64,000 nucleotides of DNA from NCBI GenBank assembly GCA_018829205.1, contig JAHJUE010000028.1, positions 62,001 through 126,000 of the forward strand, written 5' to 3'. The position numbers were made by a program, and so were the translations under genes. The DNA comes from Bacteroidota bacterium. Its GTDB lineage: Bacteria > Bacteroidota > Ignavibacteria > Ignavibacteriales > Melioribacteraceae. This document shows, piece after piece, positions 9,043 to 16,052 of this stretch. Positions within the stretch are counted from its first letter, which is position 1. The number at the start of each line of letters is the position of its first letter. The notes beneath the pieces were generated by a model. That model saw nothing but the letters and a program-made list of their open reading frames with translations, searched no databases and was not told the origin of the DNA.

Positions 9043-9540
9043 ATGAATACCGGACAAATGATGATTACTATAGGAGCAATAATGCTCCTTACTCTGGTTA
9101 TTGTTAGAGTAAACAACGGATTTCTAAGTACCGATTCGGTACTTATGAGAAGTAAGTTCGGCGTTCTTGCTGTATCTTTGGCAACCTCTATGATTGAAGA
9201 AGCAAACGGAAAAGCGTTTGACCATAACACAGACACGACTTCAGTAAGCGCAATTACACAGCTAACAAGTACTCTTGGTCCCGAAACAGGCGAAACATAT
9301 TCTACATTTAATGACTTTGATGATTACCATAATTACTTAAGATATACAGCAACAGATTCCACGATTGTATCGGCTCCATTTAAAATATACTGCAGAGTAA
9401 ATTATATTAATCCTTCGGATCCCGACGATTCTTCAGCAACGCGTACATGGCATAAAAAAATATATGTAGAAGTTTCAAGTCCGAATATGGAAGACACTAT
9501 TAAAATGTCTTCGGTTTTTAGTTATTGGTTTTTTAGATAG
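9043..9540 (+). CDS. Pilin-like membrane-anchored protein, first gene of operon
   Basis: A 165-residue protein whose hydrophobic helix starts almost at residue 1 (MITIGAIMLLTLVIV) with no basic leader and no G/E prepilin cleavage motif. After the helix come an amphipathic segment (AVSLATSMIEEANGKAF) and a beta-rich C-terminal domain. This is the shape of a minor pilin or pseudopilin without its leader. It starts a tight run of four same-strand genes (gaps of 9, 3 and 24 nt). I do not recognise a named family. A cell-surface or secretion role in the envelope is inferred from the layout only. Confidence 0.75.
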   Translation: MNTGQMMITIGAIMLLTLVIVRVNNGFLSTDSVLMRSKFGVLAVSLATSMIEEANGKAFDHNTDTTSVSAITQLTSTLGPETGETYSTFNDFDDYHNYLRYTATDSTIVSAPFKIYCRVNYINPSDPDDSSATRTWHKKIYVEVSSPNMEDTIKMSSVFSYWFFR

Positions 9541-9549
9541 GAAAGCAAA

Positions 9550-10149
9550 ATGGGATTTAGCTCGCTAATTGATGTATTAGGTTCGTTTTTAGTAGGAGGC
9601 ATGTTATTTATGATTCTGCTTAGAATGAATGACGCTTCCGTGCAAAATACGTTTAAATACGGCGGCGATCTATTAGTGCAGCAAAACCTTGTTGAAGTAG
9701 TTTCATTATTGGAATATGATTTTAGAAAAATTGGCTACTGTAGGGATTGGCAGAATATTCCTGATCCTTCAAAAGCAATTATTTATGCTGATTCAAACGA
9801 TATTAGATTTTTAACAGATATTGATAATGACGCGGTTGTTGATACGATGAGATATTATCTTGGTCCTGCAAGCGAATTGGCCGATACGCCCAATCCGAGA
9901 GACCGACTTCTTTACAGGGTAATAAACGGTTCAGTACCTTTAACAGCAAATCTGGGAGTTACTCAATTTAATCTTGTTTATTTTAATGCCCTGGGCGACA
10001 GTCTTAGTTTCCCGATATTGGTACCAAGCGAAATTTATACAATGCAGATAAACGTAACAGTAGAAAATTATGCCGCGTATGACGAGGATTATTCAAGCGC
10101 ATTCTGGAGACAGATAAGAATGGCTGCGCGTAATTTAAGGAACAGGTAA
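9550..10149 (+). CDS. Pilin-like protein (PilW-like shape), second gene of operon
   Basis: A 199-residue protein with an N-terminal hydrophobic helix (LIDVLGSFLVGGMLFMILL) directly after the start and a region like PilW-type minor pilins (LLEYDFRKIGY, then NDIRFLTDID). As with the preceding gene there is no prepilin peptidase leader. The C-terminus is basic (RQIRMAARNLRNR). It starts 9 nt after the first gene and ends 3 nt before the third, so the genes should be co-translated. The position suggests that it assembles with its neighbours at the inner membrane; no enzymatic motif is visible. Confidence 0.75.
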   Translation: MGFSSLIDVLGSFLVGGMLFMILLRMNDASVQNTFKYGGDLLVQQNLVEVVSLLEYDFRKIGYCRDWQNIPDPSKAIIYADSNDIRFLTDIDNDAVVDTMRYYLGPASELADTPNPRDRLLYRVINGSVPLTANLGVTQFNLVYFNALGDSLSFPILVPSEIYTMQINVTVENYAAYDEDYSSAFWRQIRMAARNLRNR

Positions 10150-10152
10150 AAA

Positions 10153-11445
10153 ATGGGCGGTAAAGCAGCAATATTACTTGTTTTAGGATTCAGTGTTATA
10201 TTCCTTGTAGTCGGATATAACTTTGGAAATCTATCAAATAGAGCAGTTGATAATTCTTCGGATTATTTTGAAGAGAGTGTTGCTCATCAAATTGCAATAA
10301 GCGGTTCCAACATGGCGCTGAATGAAATTTTTAAAGATAATGATTGGGACACAGGTTATAACAACCTCTCTTTTAACCAGGGCATATTAAATGTAACTGT
10401 CACCGATTCGGTGTCGACAAAAACAATTACATCCACAGGCACTTACAACGGCGTTAGTAAAGAAGTTGTTATAAAACTTCAGCCGAGCAGTTACGCAAAA
10501 TTTGCTTGGTATGTTGGAAATATGAGCTCAAAAGAATTTATAACCGGCGATACGGTTTGGGGTCCATTTCATTCTCAATCGGCTATTAACATTGGGGGAA
10601 ACCCTGTCTTCATGGGAAAAGTAACCACATTAAAAGGTGTTTCACCCGATGAAAAAGGATTAAAATCCTCAGGTTATGATCCTAAATTTTACGGAGGTTA
10701 TGAATCCGGAGTTGATATTCCTCTTCCCGTGAATTATCAGTTTACCGAAGAGAAAGCCGCCGCGGTTGACGGTGTAAGCGCGGGGGGATCATCTTATTAT
10801 GAAAATACCGATGTTTGGCTTACATTTAATGCCGACGGAACAGTAACGCATAGAACCGGAAGCGGAAACGACAGCAGTACTTATTCTGCTCCTATCACGG
10901 AACCTTTAAGCACCTACGCTCCTAATGGAGTTATTTATGTTAAAAAGGGGGACGTTTATATGTCCGGTACATTAAAAGGCAAAGCGACAGTAGTTGCAGG
11001 CGAAGCATCGGGAATTGGAAGCGGAAATGTTTACCTGGTGGACGATATCACCTATACTTCAGATCCTATGACCTACGACGCATCTGAAAATAAATATATT
11101 CCCAATAACGGCTGCACCGATATGCTTGGAATTCTCGCGACAAATAATGTAAGAATAGTTGATAATAATGCTAACGTTTTAAATAAAGATATTCATATTG
11201 ACGCTTCAATTTTCTGCGCGCAGGGAGGCGTAGAAATGGAAGATAAAACAATTCCTCCCAGCGGAACAGTTTATTTAAGAGGAGGAATGATTGCGGCCAA
11301 AGAAGAACTGCTGGCAATAACTTCTTCCGGAACTGTTACTCACGGGTATAAAAAGCATGTAGTTTTCGATCAGAGGTTTATGCTGGCGCTTCCTCCTACT
11401 TTTCCGAATACAGGAAAATTTGAAATCGTTTCCTGGTTAGAATAA
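10153..11445 (+). CDS. Pilin-operon large protein, paralogue 1 (DUF4900-like shape)
   Basis: A 430-residue protein beginning MGGKAAILLVLGF, a hydrophobic helix from residue 5 to about 25, then a helix with HQIAISGSNMALNEIF similar to PilX-type minor pilins. The rest is predicted to be beta-rich and Gly-rich, with a region (GPFHSQSAINIGGNPVF, then DPKFYGGYESG) shared with the next gene. The family may be the one called DUF4900, which I cannot confirm. It lacks a leader peptide. It begins 3 nt after the preceding stop. A surface or assembly role is inferred from context. Confidence 0.75.
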   Translation: MGGKAAILLVLGFSVIFLVVGYNFGNLSNRAVDNSSDYFEESVAHQIAISGSNMALNEIFKDNDWDTGYNNLSFNQGILNVTVTDSVSTKTITSTGTYNGVSKEVVIKLQPSSYAKFAWYVGNMSSKEFITGDTVWGPFHSQSAINIGGNPVFMGKVTTLKGVSPDEKGLKSSGYDPKFYGGYESGVDIPLPVNYQFTEEKAAAVDGVSAGGSSYYENTDVWLTFNADGTVTHRTGSGNDSSTYSAPITEPLSTYAPNGVIYVKKGDVYMSGTLKGKATVVAGEASGIGSGNVYLVDDITYTSDPMTYDASENKYIPNNGCTDMLGILATNNVRIVDNNANVLNKDIHIDASIFCAQGGVEMEDKTIPPSGTVYLRGGMIAAKEELLAITSSGTVTHGYKKHVVFDQRFMLALPPTFPNTGKFEIVSWLE

Positions 11446-11469
11446 TTAATTATTTAACGGTGAATTAAT

Positions 11470-12861
11470 ATGGGCGGTAAAGCAGCAATTTTATTAGTAC
11501 TTGGATTCAGCACTATTTTTTTAGTGCTCGGCAATAATTTTAATAATTTAGCCAATAATGCGGTTGGCAATTATGATGATTATTATATCCAAAGCGTAGC
11601 GCACAACATAGCAATTAGCGGTGCAAATATGGCTGCAAGTTTACTCTTTTTTGATAAAACTTGGGAAGAAGGATTTGAAGATGTAGACTTCGGCGGAGGC
11701 ACTCTTAATGTAATAGTAAGCAATAATCCGTACGGTGCTTCAGCCTCCGGCAAAACGACAATCTGCCATATTCCGCCGGGTAACCCGAGCAATTCGCATA
11801 CAATTAGAGTAGCGAATGCCGCCGTACCAGCGCATCTTGCTCATGGCGATTATTTAGGCGAATGCGGCAGCGATGTGGTTGATAACGACATGGTAACGAT
11901 TGTCGCTGAAGGTACTTTCGCAGGTAAGACTGAAGTTGTAACAATTGAGTTCCGGCCCAGTAACTTTTCCAAATTCGGCAACTTTTATTCAACGGTTTCC
12001 GCTTATCCCGCAACCGGTGATACTTTTAACGGTCCATTCCATACAAACGGTAAATTAACAACATACGGAACTCCAGTGTTTTGGGGTAAGGTTACAACTC
12101 AAAGCGGCTTAAAAAAGATGGGCACACCGAAAGATCCCAAATTTTACGGAGGTTATGAATCCGGGGTTGATATTCCTCTTGAGTTTGATACTTCCGGTTA
12201 CGCTGCAAAAGCGGATGTTAAATTTTATGATACTACAGCATCAAATAAAATTACTAATCTTGATCTTACTTTTAATAATGACGGTACGGTAACATGGAAA
12301 CAGCAGATCGACTCAGGCCCGTGGTCTCCCGATGCAACAGTTCCGCTTGCAGCCATTGCGCCAAACGGAATGATTTATTGTGAGAAGGGGAACATTTTCG
12401 TAAAAGGAACTTTGGACGGAAAGATAACTATTGTTGCTACCAAATCCGGGAAAACAGGAGCGGGAAATATTTATCAAACCGGAGATTTAAAGTATAAAGA
12501 TGATCCGGCGACTGACCCGAACTCAACAGATCTTTTAGGAATGGTTGCCGAAGAAAATATAAGAATTCAATATAATGACGATACAAAACATAAAGATATA
12601 ATTACACAAGCCTCAATGTTTGCTTTAAATGGAAGTATTGGACCGGATGATAATTTAGTTGATAACGACGGTGTATTAAAAAGCTGGAAAATTCTTGGCG
12701 GACTAATTGCCAAAACCACAAGAGTTACAGCTGATTATTCGGGCTCTAATCCTGTAAACGGCTACAGGCTGGTTCATTCCTTTGACGAAAGATTTTATAC
12801 GCAGGTGCCGCCGCATTTTCCGCATACTAAAAATTTTGAAGTCGTTGCCTGGCATGAATAA
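11470..12861 (+). CDS. Pilin-operon large protein, paralogue 2, with inserted Cys/His domain
   Basis: A 463-residue paralogue of the preceding gene, with the same N-terminus (MGGKAAILLVLGFS) and the same GPFHTNGKLTTYG and DPKFYGGYESG blocks. Residues about 93-135 hold an extra block containing TTICHIPPGNPSNSHTI and AHLAHGDYLGECG, absent from paralogue 1 and inserted between two aligned beta segments. This Cys/His motif recurs in many secreted Bacteroidota proteins and its function is unknown to me. The stop at 12861 directly abuts the stop of the convergent epimerase gene, leaving no intergenic terminator. Confidence 0.78.
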   Translation: MGGKAAILLVLGFSTIFLVLGNNFNNLANNAVGNYDDYYIQSVAHNIAISGANMAASLLFFDKTWEEGFEDVDFGGGTLNVIVSNNPYGASASGKTTICHIPPGNPSNSHTIRVANAAVPAHLAHGDYLGECGSDVVDNDMVTIVAEGTFAGKTEVVTIEFRPSNFSKFGNFYSTVSAYPATGDTFNGPFHTNGKLTTYGTPVFWGKVTTQSGLKKMGTPKDPKFYGGYESGVDIPLEFDTSGYAAKADVKFYDTTASNKITNLDLTFNNDGTVTWKQQIDSGPWSPDATVPLAAIAPNGMIYCEKGNIFVKGTLDGKITIVATKSGKTGAGNIYQTGDLKYKDDPATDPNSTDLLGMVAEENIRIQYNDDTKHKDIITQASMFALNGSIGPDDNLVDNDGVLKSWKILGGLIAKTTRVTADYSGSNPVNGYRLVHSFDERFYTQVPPHFPHTKNFEVVAWHE

Positions 12862-13779
12862 TTAATTAATAATATTATTTAGCGCGTCTATAGATTTTTC
12901 GAATTGAAATTTATAACCAAACCCCAAAGTTTTTTGGGGTTTTATTTTTGATCCTTTTATTACCGCCTCTGCGCCTTCTCCAAGTACTATTCTTAGAATA
13001 AACGAGGGCACATAAAAAATCGAAGGACGGTTTAGAACCTTTCCCAAATTTTTGCAGAATAATTTCATATTTATTATTTCCGGGGATACTGCATTTAATG
13101 GACCTTTAACATATTCATTATCCAAAGCGAAAATATATATTCCCGCGGTATCATTAATATGAATCCACGGAAACCACTGTTTTCCGTTTCCCAGCGGACC
13201 GCCGATAAACATTTTAAATACAGGAAGCATTTTTGCCAGAGCGCCTTCATTTTTGTCAAGTACTACACCTGTTCTGATATTTACTCTTCTTACTCCAAGA
13301 TCATCTGCTTTCGCGGTTTCATTTTCCCATTGTTTTGTTACTTCGGCCAGAAAATGTTTTCCGGGTTTTGAGTCTTCGGTAAATTCTTCCCAGCTTGAAT
13401 AAGGATAATAACCGGAAGCTGAAGAGCATATAAATGATTTGGGTTTTTGTTCGGCTTGTGATACAGCTGAAATTAAATTGTTTGTAGAAACTGTTCTGCT
13501 TTTCAAAATTTTCAATTTATAATCATCAGTCCAGCGTTTTCCCATAACGTTTTCACCGGCGAGATGAATTATTGAATCAACGCCGTTTATTTTCTCTTTC
13601 CATTCATCGGGTTTATTGAAATTCCATTTTATATATTCTTTTGCGCCGGGAACTATTGATTTAGCTTTTTCGGGGGATCGAGTAAAAATTATTAACTCAT
13701 CACCGCGATTAATTAATATTTCGGAAATCTTTTTCCCTATTAATCCGGTGGCGCCGGTAATTATAATTTTTTGGGGCAT
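12862..13779 (-). CDS. TIGR01777-family NAD(P)-binding epimerase/cell-division-inhibitor SulA-like SDR
   Basis: A 305-residue extended short-chain dehydrogenase/reductase. The N-terminal nucleotide-binding loop is IIITGATGLIGKKI, followed by SIIHLAGENVMGKRW, a combination typical of the TIGR01777 (YfcH) group. Other family marks are SSASGYYPYSS (with the catalytic Tyr region), VRRVNIRTGVVLDKNEGAL and NAVSPEIINMKLFC. The biochemical role of the family is unsettled; the name 'SulA-like' is historical. It is the last gene of the minus-strand arsenic-linked operon, 9 nt after the LysE gene. Confidence 0.88.
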   Translation of the reverse strand: MPQKIIITGATGLIGKKISEILINRGDELIIFTRSPEKAKSIVPGAKEYIKWNFNKPDEWKEKINGVDSIIHLAGENVMGKRWTDDYKLKILKSRTVSTNNLISAVSQAEQKPKSFICSSASGYYPYSSWEEFTEDSKPGKHFLAEVTKQWENETAKADDLGVRRVNIRTGVVLDKNEGALAKMLPVFKMFIGGPLGNGKQWFPWIHINDTAGIYIFALDNEYVKGPLNAVSPEIINMKLFCKNLGKVLNRPSIFYVPSFILRIVLGEGAEAVIKGSKIKPQKTLGFGYKFQFEKSIDALNNIIN

Positions 13780-13788
13780 AATAAAAAT

Positions 13789-14415
13789 TTATTTTTTTGA
13801 TAATACTAATGTAACACCCAAACCTATATAAACAGTTCCCGTGAACCATGCTTGCATTTTTTTTATTTTTGGTGACCGGTTTAATAATCCTCCTAATTTA
13901 CCGAAGAAAAGGGCCACGAGAGAATTTATAATAGTGCCGGTAGTATCAAATATAAAACCCAGAAGTAATATTTGAATCGTTACATTTCCTGAAGCAGTAT
14001 CAACAAACTGCGGAAGAAAGGCAAGAAAAAACAAAGCGACTTTAGGATTTAATACATTTGTAAATATGCCCTGCATATAAATTTTTTTAAGTGAATCTTT
14101 TTTAATGTTCTGCGCCTCAGCGTGTTTATTTCTATCAAGTATAGTTCTAATTCCAAGATAAACCAAATATGCCGCACCGATCCATTTAATTATTTCATAC
14201 GCAACGGCAGAATACATCAATATTGCAGAAAGCCCTAAAGCCGCGGCAAGAATATGAAATATTGTTCCTGTTCCAATACCTAGGGCGGAGACAATTCCTG
14301 CGTTTCGTCCCTGTGCCGTGCTGCGAGTTGCGGTATAAATCATATCCGGACCGGGGGTTATATTTAATAATAACCCTGCCGAAGTAAATAAAATCAAGCT
14401 TTCAATTGAAATCAA
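13789..14415 (-). CDS. LysE-family translocator (amino acid/metabolite exporter)
   Basis: A 208-residue integral membrane protein with about six hydrophobic helices. The N-terminal LLNITPGPDMIYTATRS carries the conserved NxTPGP(D/N) motif, and NVLNPKVALFFLAFLPQFV is the second LysE/RhtB signature. It would export an amino acid or similar small solute by proton exchange. It starts 16 nt after arsS, so it is probably co-transcribed with it; a role in exporting an arsenic-containing product is possible but is only inference. Length is normal for the family. Confidence 0.9.
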   Translation of the reverse strand: MISIESLILFTSAGLLLNITPGPDMIYTATRSTAQGRNAGIVSALGIGTGTIFHILAAALGLSAILMYSAVAYEIIKWIGAAYLVYLGIRTILDRNKHAEAQNIKKDSLKKIYMQGIFTNVLNPKVALFFLAFLPQFVDTASGNVTIQILLLGFIFDTTGTIINSLVALFFGKLGGLLNRSPKIKKMQAWFTGTVYIGLGVTLVLSKK

Positions 14416-14431
14416 TATTTATTTCCTTTGT

Positions 14432-15478
14432 TTATGCGGTTGCCCCTCCGCAGCTTGAACCAGCTCCGGCCGTGCAGCCGAAACAATGCTGGCCGGTTAT
14501 TATTTTTCTGTTTAAAAGCTTATCTTCATTAAAATCTTTTATATGACGCGGTGCGCCGTGGTTTAAATTTAAGTCGAGCATCTGATTAAAATCACAGTCG
14601 TACAAATATCCGTCCCAGCTTACCGACAATGTAAATTTGCACATTACGTTTTTTGCAGCGGCGGGATTAAAAGCGTTTACAAGTTTTTCCATATAAGAGT
14701 CATAATTATTAGAGGCGATTAAATAATCTAGGAATCTGCTTATTGGCATATTTGTAATTGTATATAAATTATTAAAATAGACGTCAAAGTTTTTCTGAAG
14801 TTCTCTTTTGTAATCGCGTTCCAGGCTTTCCTGCGCGGCCGGAAGAAAAGCTCCGACAGGATTATAAACCAGATTAAAAATTAATCCGGTTCCTTCTTTC
14901 GCGTATCCAAGTGAATTTAACTTTTTCATAGCGGCTATTGACTTCTGAAACACTCCTTCGCCCCTTTGTTTATCAGTAAATGAAGCTTTATAGTAAGGCA
15001 GTGACGAAATAATTTCGGCATTGTGATCAGCCATAAACTTAGTGTGATTATCGAATCCGTTGGCTTCCAAAATTGTCAAATTTGAGCGGACTATTAAATG
15101 ACGGTTTAATTTTTTGATTTCGTCGGCAAACCATTTAAAGTTCGGGTTTAATTCCGGCGCGCCGCCGGTTAAATCAACAGTTGGAATATCTGAACTTGCA
15201 AGCGCATCCAAACATAACTGCATTGTCTCTTTTGTCATAATTTCTTTTCTATCCGGACCGGCGTCAACGTGGCAATGTTTGCAGACCTGGTTGCACATTT
15301 TGCCGAGATTGATCTGCATAAATTCAATTTTGTCGGTCTTTAAATATTCTTCGCCTGTAAGTTTATACTTTTCGTCGAAAAGCGGGATGCCGTTAGATTT
15401 ATTAATAATTTTTAATTGTTCTTTTGAATCGGCCAAAGTTTCACCGAATGCTTTCATGCTTTTGTGGCGGATTTCCAT
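14432..15478 (-). CDS. arsS: Arsenosugar biosynthesis radical SAM protein ArsS
   Basis: A 348-residue radical SAM enzyme. The 4Fe-4S ligands are Cys62, Cys66 and Cys69 in MCNQVCKHCHVDAGPDRKE, which is the ArsS form of the CX3CX2C motif. The C-terminal domain (DUF3641) ends in HCFGCTAGAGSSCGGATA, whose cysteines may bind a second cluster. ArsS is thought to transfer an adenosyl-derived group to dimethylarsinous acid on the way to arsenosugars. The usual partner, the AhpD-like protein, is encoded just upstream. An ArsM methyltransferase was not found in the window, so methylated arsenic would have to come from elsewhere. Confidence 0.9.
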   Translation of the reverse strand: MEIRHKSMKAFGETLADSKEQLKIINKSNGIPLFDEKYKLTGEEYLKTDKIEFMQINLGKMCNQVCKHCHVDAGPDRKEIMTKETMQLCLDALASSDIPTVDLTGGAPELNPNFKWFADEIKKLNRHLIVRSNLTILEANGFDNHTKFMADHNAEIISSLPYYKASFTDKQRGEGVFQKSIAAMKKLNSLGYAKEGTGLIFNLVYNPVGAFLPAAQESLERDYKRELQKNFDVYFNNLYTITNMPISRFLDYLIASNNYDSYMEKLVNAFNPAAAKNVMCKFTLSVSWDGYLYDCDFNQMLDLNLNHGAPRHIKDFNEDKLLNRKIITGQHCFGCTAGAGSSCGGATA

Positions 15479-15536
15479 TCAACTTCCTTTTGATATTCTT
15501 CTTTTATATAAATTTATGCTGCTAAATGGCAGATTA

Positions 15537-15611
15537 GATGATTGGTTAAAAACATTCATGAAATTTCATTCATCAAATCATTCAATTATCCAATCATCCT
15601 TTCAACCAATC
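15537..15611. repeat. Inverted repeat between ahpD-like gene and arsS
   Basis: GATGATTGG (15537-15545) pairs with CCAATCATC (15590-15598). An alternative pairing joins GATTGGTT (15540-15547) and AACCAATC (15604-15611). The loop has TTCATTCAT repeats. It lies in the 137-nt gap inside the arsenic operon and could be a processing or attenuation hairpin. There is no T-run typical of a terminator. Confidence 0.35.
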
Positions 15612-15615
15612 TCTT

Positions 15616-15948
15616 TTACATTGTTAGTTTTGAATTTACATTTTTCATCTGCACGCCGTGCACAAGAGAAGCTCCTCCGCGAATTGCAGAGGCTACATGA
15701 ACCGCTTCTGTCATTTGATCAAGATCGGCTCCCTTTTCCAGGCAATCCTGAGTATATGCGTCGATACAATATGGGCATTGAACCGCATGAGCAACTCCCA
15801 GAGCAATTAATGATTTTTCCCTTGCTGTAAGTGCGCCGTCCTCAAATACGGCGCCGTACCAGCTGCTGAATTTTTTCCATAATTCAGGAGCGCCTTCCGA
15901 CATTTCTGCAAACTTTGCTAAATCTTTCGGATTATAATATGTTTCCAT
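15616..15948 (-). CDS. Carboxymuconolactone decarboxylase/AhpD-like protein, arsenosugar-associated
   Basis: A 110-residue all-helical protein of the CMD/AhpD family. The redox pair is Cys58-x-x-Cys61 in HAVQCPYCIDAYT, preceded by His54, which is the AhpD-like active-site pattern. The last 30 residues match the small 'arsenosugar biosynthesis-associated peroxidase-like' group that sits next to ArsS. Its chemistry in that pathway is not known to me; peroxide or thiol chemistry is implied by CxxC. It is the first gene of a minus-strand run with arsS, the LysE gene and the epimerase. Several TATCACA repeats lie just upstream of its start. Confidence 0.87.
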   Translation of the reverse strand: METYYNPKDLAKFAEMSEGAPELWKKFSSWYGAVFEDGALTAREKSLIALGVAHAVQCPYCIDAYTQDCLEKGADLDQMTEAVHVASAIRGGASLVHGVQMKNVNSKLTM

Positions 15949-15969
15949 GCTTTAACTCCCTTTTATTTT

Positions 15970-16024
15970 TATCACAAAATCAATATGTGATAATTTAAGA
16001 ATGTAATATCACAAAACTATCACA
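15970..16024 (-). promoter_or_regulatory. Cluster of four TATCACA half-sites upstream of the arsenosugar operon
   Basis: TATCACA occurs at 15970-15976, 16007-16013 and 16018-16024, and inverted as TGTGATA at 15986-15992. The last two start 11 bp apart and the middle two 21 bp apart, close to one and two helical turns. The block lies 22-76 bp upstream of the start of the AhpD-like gene (15948, minus strand) and 29 bp beyond the stop of the aminopeptidase gene. This looks like a cooperative operator. The regulator is unknown. Confidence 0.5.
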
Positions 16025-16052
16025 TTCAATTAATTTAATTGTCAGCTAACCT

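Noticed and set aside
15114-15830. A 238-codon plus-strand open frame across arsS and the AhpD-like gene
   Set aside because: It spans the antisense of two well-supported genes and the gap between them, has no domain signature, and its composition is that of a shadow frame.
15970-16024. CRP/FNR-type sites (TGTGA/TCACA) upstream of the AhpD-like gene
   Set aside because: The halves are arranged outward or as direct repeats, not as TGTGAn6TCACA, so I describe them only as TATCACA repeats.
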